From positions 58,606,638 to 58,670,637 of the forward strand of contig CM043699.1 of the NCBI GenBank assembly GCA_023935145.1: a DNA stretch of 64,000 nucleotides, read 5' to 3'. Each line of letters begins with the position of its first letter. Positions within the stretch are counted from its first letter, which is position 1. The position numbers were made by a program, and so were the translations under genes. Source of the stretch: Bretschneidera sinensis (lineage: Eukaryota; Streptophyta; Magnoliopsida; Brassicales; Akaniaceae). The notes under the pieces were generated by a model, which made no database searches, was not told where the DNA came from, and worked only from the letters and a program-made list of their open reading frames with translations. Shown here piece after piece: positions 55,971 through 64,000 of this stretch.

Positions 55971-57374
55971 TGATTATGCCCAAAACATAACGCGGTAGTT
56001 GTAGCACAGCTCTGGGGTGTCGATTCCACAGGGAAACAAGTTAACTACAAGAAAAGGCGTAAACCTTAACACAAACGATAAAGATTAAGTGAGAGAATAA
56101 AGTGTTGTGTGAAAATTGTGTAGATAGATTATGTTGGAGAACATGGTTCCGGGAATCCTCCCTAGGTTCGTTGCCTTAATCCAATCTTGATTCAGTTGTT
56201 TTTATCTCGATTGCAAGTTTCACATCCCAAACAAGCAATTGGCAAATATTCAATTAAAGCACATATATAAACCCGAATGTAATTGTTATGAAATACTCTT
56301 TGCTTTTAAGCACACATTACCTAACTTATAGATTATCAAGAAACGACAATATATCATAATGACAATACCGCAGTAATGGACAAATCTATAAGAGAAATCT
56401 ACCGAACTCAATCACACCTCAACAACATCACTTAAGAAGAGCATAACTAAACTTATATGGGGGAGAAAGATGCAATCACCGGATTAAGGGGAAATCTTCT
56501 AATTAGATTAAAAAGTAAATCGTAACAATGTTTAATGATAATAAATCCAAACTACAATGAATCAAGACTAGAAAATAAGAACAACTACACTTATGGATTC
56601 ATCCATTCGCCTTGCTTGGAGATTAGTTGGTCATGGGGGAGAGTGTGGCAGCCTTCATCATGTTTTCCCCGGCCTTCAGCCTCTCAAAAAGATGTTTTGA
56701 ATAATTATAATATCAAACCCTAAGTGGTCTATTTATAATACACAAGGTCCAAGGGTGTTTTAGGGTTTACAAAGTCATTAAAATCCTAATTAAGTCAAAG
56801 CTTGGAGAAGAAAAACGTGTGTGCACTGCAGTGCTCCTTTATGGGCGCTACAGTTCTGGCTAGCGGTTCAAGATGTGGAGGTTCTGGGCATTGCAGTGCT
56901 GGATGAGGAGCACCGCGGTGCTGGCTGGTGCTGTTCTGGAGGCCTGACCTTTGTCTACTAAAACTGCCATAACTTTCTCTAGGAAATTCATTTTGACAAG
57001 CTGTAAAATTCTCCAAAACATAGACTTCCGGATCTTTCTAAAAATATATAGCTCATCTCCTGGTTCTTCTTGCATCAATACAGTTTAATTTGCAAAAATG
57101 ATTGATCTTTACGGGCAATTCTGGCAATTTAGTGAAACTCCTTTCCAAGTGCTTGTGAACCTTCACTCCAGTGTTCATCGAGTCATTGCTTCAAGCAATG
57201 ATACCTTTTCCATCTCTTTTGAACTTAAAGTACCTAAAAATTCATCGAAATAGATCAATGATCCAAGAATGACACTTTAGAGTTGTTAAAGTATAAAAGT
57301 GCAATTTAAACCTAGATCAACCCTAAAATGCTAACAATTAAGTACTATAAAGATGCATTTTATGACTCTCATCA
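55971..57374 (-). repeat. G4 5' LTR
   Basis: 1404 bp, TGATTATGCCC...GACTCTCATCA. Words lie at 56820-56935 and the minus-strand TATA (CTATTTATAATAC on plus) at about 56728. Confidence 0.9.
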
Positions 57375-57386
57375 ATATACATATAC

Positions 57387-57417
<31 letters not shown>

Positions 57418-58263
57418 CTTATTTTACCCGAATAGGTTTAAATTAAGTAAATTGAAGGTTCATTGGTTAGGACTATTCATTGCTTTGTGAGGGGCTCAAG
57501 TTCAAGCCTCTTTACACCCTTTAGGATGTTGTCATTCAATACAAAAAGGGTGTGGGTTTAAACCTCCACCATTCTATTATTTTTTTTTCCTTCAACATTT
57601 ATATTTATACTAGCATACATATATTATTTTCATACTCTTTTAAAATAAAATAATATAAATTTGAATACTAAATTTTTTTACACAATATTTTAAATTAGCT
57701 ACAGTATATAAATTTTCTTATATGTCTTTAAGTTGGGAATCCGGGTATTACAAAGAAAGAGAGGGTACCCTTCCATCGCAAATTTAGCTATTTTTAGGTC
57801 TTCCATGATTTCTTACATTTTCTTTTATATATATAATTAGATTAATGAGTTAAGTTTGAACTTTGAGCTTTTTTGGGTTAATTTGGATTTAAATTGAATT
57901 ATTTTCAGTTAATTGAAGATAAGAGAAGTTATGAAGAAATTTGAAAATTTTCTTTATGATTGATGATCTTAGAATTTGATATGGGTTATGGGTAATGTAA
58001 AGTATGTAATTTCAAACTTAGAACAATATGGCTTTAGTTAGAATTTGATCAATTTTATGAATTGGGAGATTTCTTTAGGAAAAACCTTGAATTTTGTTAA
58101 GATTTCCTTTAGGTGATTACAATAATTTTTCAGGATGTTCTTGATTTGGATTTGGAATTATTTTAAAACCCTAGATCCAAAAAATTTCATTTGAGATGAT
58201 ATGTGGATATTATTGTTTAGCTTAAGTGTTTAGGATTTCATTTTGGAAATGGGAAGATTCCTA
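57375..58263. other. AT-rich unassigned sequence
   Basis: (TA)n with CATATA/TGTATG interruptions to about 57418, then AT-rich sequence with no coding signal or recognised element. Confidence 0.5.
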
Positions 58264-58588
58264 TGATAGAATCAATGAGAAAGAATGAGATTGGAAGATT
58301 ACAAGAGGCCCGATAATAACTGATTATTGCTTATGTTTTAGCGTGTTCAACAATGAGGTCCTTCCCAACTATTTATAGAGGCTTTTAGCCTTATCTCTGC
58401 CCCTTGATAATTGCCTATTTAAAATTCAAATATAGATAATGTTTATCAATATTTCTTGATCATCTCCATCTGATGATTAGATATGTTCTTATCCATATTC
58501 TATGATCATCTCTTAATTGATGATCAGATATGACCTTATCCATTTTAGGATAAGTATTCTTTAGTTGTCTTAGTAGCCATTACTAGCA
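58264..58588 (-). repeat. C6 3' LTR (left boundary tentative)
   Basis: The right end is set by ...TACTAGCA next to the minus-strand PPT AAGTGGGGGA. The minus-strand TATA CTATAAATAG is at about 58372-58381. The left end TGATAGAATC is chosen only because it gives TG...CA; there is no second LTR to compare. Confidence 0.5.
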
Positions 58589-58760
58589 TCCCCCACTTGG
58601 CTACTTAGCCAAAAATTTTAGGCACACTCTCACTATTCGTGAGATACCATATCAGTGCTTTATGTACATGCTCCCACTATTCATGAGATGTTACGCTCCC
58701 ACTATCCGTGAGATAACACACTCCTGCTATTCATGAGATGTAACAAAAATATTTTTTTGA
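58589..58760 (-). repeat. C6 PPT and four short tandem repeats
   Basis: PPT at 58589-58598. From 58627 to 58742 the motif CTC(C/A)(C/T)(A/G)CTATTC(G/A)TGAGAT recurs four times with spacing of about 28-50 bases. CTCAC and GTGAG in the first copy form a small inverted repeat. Confidence 0.75.
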
Positions 58761-60367
58761 CTTAGATGTTCTTAAGTCCTATCAAACTAACATGTTTGAT
58801 AAACTTTTCTGGAATTACCTTTGTCAAGGGATCAACAATCATATCGCTTGTAGGGATCTAAGATACTTTGACCTCATTTTTATCCGCCAAAATATCATGA
58901 ATGTAATCATACTATGTTTCAATGTGTTGATCTTTCAAGCTATTTTCTCTACTATAAATCAGACTAATAATTGGAAGATTATCATAGTAAATTTCTTTTG
59001 GTTTTTCAATTAGATTTATATTCAAATCTATCAGAAATTGTTTGATCGAGACTGCATGAGTAGCAACCATGCTACAGGCCACGTACTCAACTTTCTGTGT
59101 GTATCTTGCTACACATCCTTGTTTCTTGCTACCCTAAGAAATAGTTGTGGCTCCAAAGATAAACAAATGTCTCTAAGTAGACTTTCTATCATCTTTGTCT
59201 CCTCCAAAATCTGCATCGGAGTAACCAATTGCCTCAAGCGTATCAGCTTGATATAATAATTTAAGGCATAAGGTACCCCTCAGGTACTTGAATATTCTTT
59301 TAATTGCTTCCTAATGATTTAGCTCAAGATTACTTTGGTATCTATTGACCAAACTTAGTGGATATGCCAAGTTTGGTCGAGTACATAACATGGCACACAT
59401 CAAGCTTCCAATTGCTTGAGCATACTATACTTCTAAAGACTTCTGTCTTTCTATAAGATACTAGTCTTTAGACAATCTCTTCCCCATAACCAAGAGTGTT
59501 GGGGCCAAATTGCAATTCTGCATTTCAAATTTATTAAGGATTTTGAGCAAGTACCTTTCTTGATTTAAGCTTAATATTCTAGATTTTCTATCTTTCAGCA
59601 TTTTTATTCCTAGAGCATATGATGCTTCACCCATATCTTTCATCTTAAATCTATTACTTAGTTATGACTTGGTTTTATTTAACATTTCAATGTCATTTCC
59701 AACAAGTAGAATATCATCTACATATAATGACAATACAGGAAAAAAATTTCCCACCTCATAGGTATAAACATAGTTATCCAGCTTATTCGAGACAAAACCA
59801 AGTTACAATATTACCTCATGAAATTTGAGATACCACTATCTAGATGATTGTTTCAAACCATAAAATGATTTTTTTTTTAATTTGTAAACTTTATTTTTTT
59901 GAACATCTACCTGAAATTCCTCAAACTGGTCCATTTAAATATTCTCCTTCAACTCTCCATTGAGGAATGCAGTTTTGGAATCTATTTGAAATAGTTTCAA
60001 GTCAAAAAATGCAACAATAACCAGAATAATTTTGATTGGTGCAAAATTTGCTATCGGAGAATATGTCTCCTAAAAGTCTATTCCTAGTTTTTGAGTAAAA
60101 CTTTTGGCAACTAATTGGGCCTTGAATTTGTCAATTGAGCCATCAGCACAAAATTTCCTTTTGATCCCCATTTACAACCTATGGACTTTCTATTTGGGGG
60201 CAAATCACATAGTTCCTAAATTCCATTTCTTTTAATCGAATCAATTTCATCTTTCATGGCATCCATCCATAAATTTGATTCTTGCAACTTCATCACTTCC
60301 GCAAAAGTCGTGGGATCTACACATTCCTCAATGTCTATGTCCATAGGAAAACATGATGGCACATACG
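58761..60367 (-). pseudogene. C6 reverse transcriptase and RNase H
   Basis: Minus-strand pieces: LTKVIPEKFIKHV (58795-58840), KVEYVACSMVATHAVSIKQF (about 59040-59110) of RNase H, MKDMGEASYALGIKMLKDR (59643 down) and VLSLYVDDILLVG (about 59700-59740; YVDD intact) of RT. Further RT pieces lie around 59870-60200. Many stops and frameshifts. Confidence 0.82.
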
Positions 60368-61349
60368 TGTTGATATTTTTCTAAGGTTTAAACATTGTTT
60401 AAGGTTTAAACAAGGTTGGAAGAATTAATTTCAGCATGCTAAAAGAGTGCACACAAGTGTGCGCATCACTTTGGGTATGTGCGCTCCTCCCCTTTTCAGC
60501 ATGTTAAAAAAGTGCAGACAAGAAGGGCGCACACTTGTGAAGGCTCCAGCTTCAGTGTGCGCTGCACCTCTGCCTCACCAAGGCTATAGTGCCCAGCAAG
60601 GGAGGTGTTGGAGAAGATTCAAGGCCACAGCACCCCCTTACCAAGGCCGCAACGCCCCCTCACCAAGGCCGCAGTGCCCAACAATGGTTAAAAAGGGTGT
60701 TTTGCCTAGCGCCGCAGCATGTCTTGTTCAAGTTCGCAACGCTAAGCACACTAATGCACACATGGACAGCTTATTTTAGCCTCTTGTTAAATGCATGGGT
60801 GCAAGGTTAAAAGGCACAGTACCACTTAGGATTGATGGAGGGCCATGATTGAGTGGTCATTAAGATCTAATGGTGGAGAATGACACTCAAGATTGATCAA
60901 GAAGTTGGTGCACTATATAAAGGGTCACCTAGCTTCATTCTCAATATAACATTGTGACATAATTTGAGATCAATTGTAAAGAGTGACAATAAACAATACA
61001 AGAGGGACTCATTGTAGAGAGGCTGGTTGTAAAGAAGAAAGAGTAGTATAGATAGAGATCATTGTAATAGTTCTTATCATCTTCTTTCTTATCTTCTTGG
61101 TTTCTTCAAGAACTTGAGGTTTCTTGGAGAGGGTTTCTGTAATTGTAAAGAACCATTGATTTAGTGCAGAGAGTTCAGAGGAACTCAAGGGGACGTAGGC
61201 ACATTGTCGAACCTCGATAACAAATCACTTGTCTTCTTTCTTTCTTTGATTTTTGTTCCTGTTTTTGATTCCAAATCTTTACAAGTCATTCTAGACTTGG
61301 GTGTTTGGAAGATCACCACCTGGGCATCTTGTCAGGGCGATTTCCAACA
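60368..61349 (+). repeat. Solo copia LTR in C6
   Basis: TGTTGATATTTTTC...TTTCCAACA, 982 bp. Flanks are ATACG (60363-60367) and ACATG (61350-61354); both derive from ACACG by one C-to-T each, so they may be a decayed target duplication. Words AAGGCCGCARCGCC lie at 60620-60680 and TATATAAAGGG near 60914. Confidence 0.88.
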
Positions 61350-62088
61350 ACATGAATATAGATAATAATTGTCCATCTAAGTGGGAGGTTCTCTAGATCT
61401 CTTATGTCCCACTACAGGTTGAACAAGTTGAGGAGGTGGTGCCTCAATGGTCGGTTTTGCTATAGGTATCGGTTCTTTATCCATAACAAGATTTGGTATG
61501 GGTTATTTTTAGGAACACCATCATAATAGTCATTATCTATTACGAATCGTGGTTAATTATCTACCTAAACTTGTACCTATTTCTTTATATTTTCTAAAAA
61601 AGTAGCATCTCTACTTTCAATAACCCTTTTTTTCTTTATGATATAACATATAACCTTTTGACATTTCAGAGTAGCCTATGAAAACACATTAATGTTTTGA
61701 AGTCCAATTTATCTCTTAGCTAAGATGAAATCAAAACATGCGCTATACAACACCATTTTTTTAGATGACTTAAGTCAGGTTTACAACCATTCCATATCTC
61801 ATAAGGTGTTGACTCGATAGATTTAGTGGGAATACAATTCACTATATAGTTTTTCGTAATCAATGTCCCTCCCTAAAATCTTTTGGAGAGATTTGAGTGT
61901 GACAACATGCATCTCACAACATTCAATAATGTTCTATTTTTTTTCTTCTAGCACACCATTATGTGGTGGCATATAAGACATAGTGGTATGCCTTATAATT
62001 CTATGTTCTATGCAAAAATTGTTAAAATCACTAGAATTGTATTCCTCTCCCCTGTCAGTCCTTAGCACCTTAATATTCTTTCCAAGTT
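61350..62088 (-). pseudogene. C6 integrase remnant
   Basis: The minus strand from 62088 reads NIKVLRTDRGEEYNSSDF (second catalytic Asp), RHTTMSYMPPHNGVLEEK (Glu block, degraded PQQNGVAER) and a degraded C-terminal region. The first catalytic Asp block is lost at the truncation. Confidence 0.8.
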
Positions 62089-62982
62089 GATTTGGATGTA
62101 AATGTGTCGAGACATGGGGAGACGTCCCTGAAAACTGTACCAGAGATTAGTATGGATACCCAAAAAATGGATGAAATTACCTATACTTGTGATAGTATGG
62201 ATGAGATATGATGTGATGATATGTGAAATAAAATGATTGTGATGAGTTGTGATATGGTGAGTTATGGAAGCAAGAATGGAGGATTATGCATATGCATTCA
62301 TTTATATTTATTGAGATGTTGATACATCAAAATGATTGTAAAACTTGTGATGACATGATTGTGAATCTCATGATGAGATGATTGGGATTAGAAAAATAAT
62401 AAATTAGATAACTACAGCGATATTTACATGTTGAATGAAATGCATGAAATATAATATGATATAAGAAAAAATGATTGAATGAAATTATATTGATTTATAT
62501 ATGAATTATGATTAAAATTATGAACTGAAGTATACAAATCAAATATTTCTGGTAAATCTTCACTGAGCTTGTAAAGCTCACTCTCCATTATATTAATAAA
62601 TTAGATAACTACAGCGATATCTATATGTTGAATGAAATACATGAAATATAATATGATATAAGAAAAAATGATTGAATGAAATTATATTGATTTATATATG
62701 AATTATGATTAAAATTATGAACTGAAGTATAAAAATCAAATATTTCTGGTAAATCTTCACTGAGCTTGTAAAGCTCACTCTCCATTATTTTAATCAAATT
62801 TCAAATTGTAGATAGGAGGATGATATGACTCATTGACTTGAGGGCATTCTAAGTATCTAGGTGTGTCCCCGTGGTAGCATCCTCAGGAAAAAGAAAAAAA
62901 AAAGAAAAGAAAAAAATATTTGTAGGCTGCATAAAATTGGTAATGTGATGCCTAAAATAAATTATTTTGTGTAGGTCTGAGG
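62089..62982 (+). other. 5' region of a chromovirus-like gypsy element
   Basis: Low-complexity GATGA/ATGAT-rich sequence, probably LTR and leader of the element whose gag follows. No clear LTR end is seen. TGGTAGCATCC at 62872 is only a weak match to the initiator-Met PBS. No coding signal. Confidence 0.5.
62395..62788. repeat. 197-bp tandem duplication
   Basis: AAATTAGATAACTACAGCGA at 62401 and 62598, and CTCTCCATTAT at 62581 and 62778, give an exact 197-base period with few differences, so the duplication is recent. Confidence 0.93.
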
Positions 62983-63984
62983 ATGTTGCGTAGACCCAGT
63001 AGACCTAGAACTAGAGTAATAAGACAAAAAGGGAGTGGGAGGCCCCTTTTGTTTAGAAGAGAAGAGGTTGAGGTTGATGTTGATTATGTGGTTCCTGAGA
63101 GGGAATATGTTGATAGTGCACTTGGTACTAGTGGTGCAGTGAGAAATTCTGAGGTTGAAAGAGATGAGCTAAGAGGAGCTCTTACTCAAGCTCTTGATAG
63201 ATTGAATCAAGTAGATGGTAAAGTTAATAATCTGTAGCGTAGGTTGGATGAATAGATTAGAGAGAATCCAACCATACTAGTAGACCATGTAAGAGTTCCA
63301 GAGGGACATGATGTTTAGAGGGGATAGGGTGGTTTTGTTAATAAGATGCATGAAGATTATTTCGCCAGGTTTATCACGTTGAAACTCCCTTCCTTTACGG
63401 AATATAAAAACCATCTAAGGTTGCATTATGGATTAAACGAATTAAGTGCTTATTTGGGATATTACCAATTACTGATAGGTAAAAGGTTGCGTTTGCATCA
63501 TTTCAATTGGAGGGTGAGGCATCTAATTGGTAGGATAATATTGTTCTTAAATTGAGTAAGGATATAGATAAAGCCTTAACTTGGAGTAGGTTTAAGGAAG
63601 TATTCTTTGCTAAATATTTTCCTGATACATACAGGTCTCAACAGGAGAGATTTTTTTCAGTTGAGGCAGAATATGATGAACGTAGCTCAGTATGATGGGA
63701 GATTTGTAGTTTTGTATAGATTTTTAAATAAACTAGTGAATACTAAAGAGAGGAAGTGTAAGAGGTTTCTAGATGGGTTGAACTTTGAGATACATTCTAG
63801 ACTTTCTTATTTAAAGCATACAAATTATACTGCATTGGTGGATATGTTGCTTCAAATAAAGAAAAATATATTTTAGTGTAGTGGATGTAGAGAATGGCTA
63901 AAGAGGAGCATATATGAGGGTACTAGATGAGGTAGTCTTAGGTTTGGGATGCAGGGAGGTCATCTCCCTCAGAGGGGTCGTTCA
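62983..63984 (+). pseudogene. Chromovirus-like gypsy gag (Tekay/Del type), broken
   Basis: ATG 62983 opens a basic N-terminal stretch (RRPSRPRTRVIRQK). An ELRGALTQALDRLNQVD helix-like segment follows, then stops at 63235, 63253 and 63317. FITLKLPSFT lies at about 63370. Frameshifted pieces give LRQNMMNVAQYDGRF (about 63663) and KRFLDGLNFEIHSRL (about 63759), typical of chromovirus gag. Pol would lie beyond the window. Confidence 0.8.
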
Positions 63985-64000
63985 TTTTCACAGGGACCCA

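Larger units (their letters stand above)
51112..57374 (-). mobile_element. G4: gag-only Ty3/gypsy element in a (TA)n tract
   Basis: Same family as G1: LTRs 51112-52417 and 55971-57374, tRNA-Asp PBS, gag, no pol. The flanking ATATA (51107-51111, 57375-57379) fits a target duplication but cannot be distinguished from the microsatellite. It preserves several codons that are stops in G1. Confidence 0.9.
58264..62088 (-). mobile_element. C6: truncated Ty1/copia
   Basis: 3' LTR, PPT, RNase H, RT and part of integrase on the minus strand. The 5' part is missing: at about 62088 the sequence changes to the chromovirus-like element. A solo LTR is inserted between RT and integrase. Confidence 0.8.

Overview
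The window is a nest of decayed retroelements from a flowering plant, probably a eudicot. The evidence is Tnt1/Tork-like Ty1/copia pol fragments, Athila-like Ty3/gypsy parts whose primer-binding sites (PBS) match tRNA-Asp, a chromovirus-like gag, a plant L1-type LINE, and AT-rich DNA with no bacterial gene layout. I found no intact cellular gene, rRNA, tRNA or CRISPR array. The species cannot be named from the sequence. Nearly all coding remnants carry stops, frameshifts or deletions.

Layout. 1-13444 (+): a tandem array of gypsy LTRs, each followed by the same ~560-bp 3' internal piece, ending in a gag-only element (G1: LTR5, PBS, gag, LTR6). 13445-14183: three stacked LTR fragments. 14049-18558 (+): copia C1, holding a solo LTR. 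18559-21825: a 5'-truncated LINE that bridges C1 to the cut start of copia C2 (21826-26974, +), which ends LTR-PPT-LTR. 27399-39126: a ~0.9-kb inverted-repeat DNA transposon split by copia C3 (27574-38408, +). The 3' LTR of C3 is itself split by copia C4 (32713-37943, -). 39480-50828 (-): copia C5 with TSD GTGGG, holding an Athila-like deletion derivative G3 (41058-46586, TSD CTTCC) and a solo LTR (48982-49791, TSD TGCTA). 51112-57374 (-): a second gag-only gypsy element, G4, in a (TA)n tract. 58264-62088 (-): truncated copia C6 holding a solo LTR (60368-61349). 62089-64000 (+): 5' part of a chromovirus-like gypsy element.

How it fits together. Almost every LTR element is a deletion derivative. 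C1, C3 and C4 share an integrase Asp-to-Asn change and lack the middle of RT. C1 and C4 also share in-frame gag and RNase H deletions, so they look like a non-autonomous lineage copied in trans. The gypsy elements G1 and G4 keep gag but have no pol.

The most unusual signal is in the LTRs. In unrelated gypsy and copia families, the region upstream of the TATA box carries a small array of GC-rich, dyad-like 'words'. The words are alike within one LTR and differ between LTRs. A 48-bp stretch around two words aligns without gaps between a gypsy LTR (2071-2118) and a copia LTR (25168-25215). All alignments were done by eye; no database search was run.
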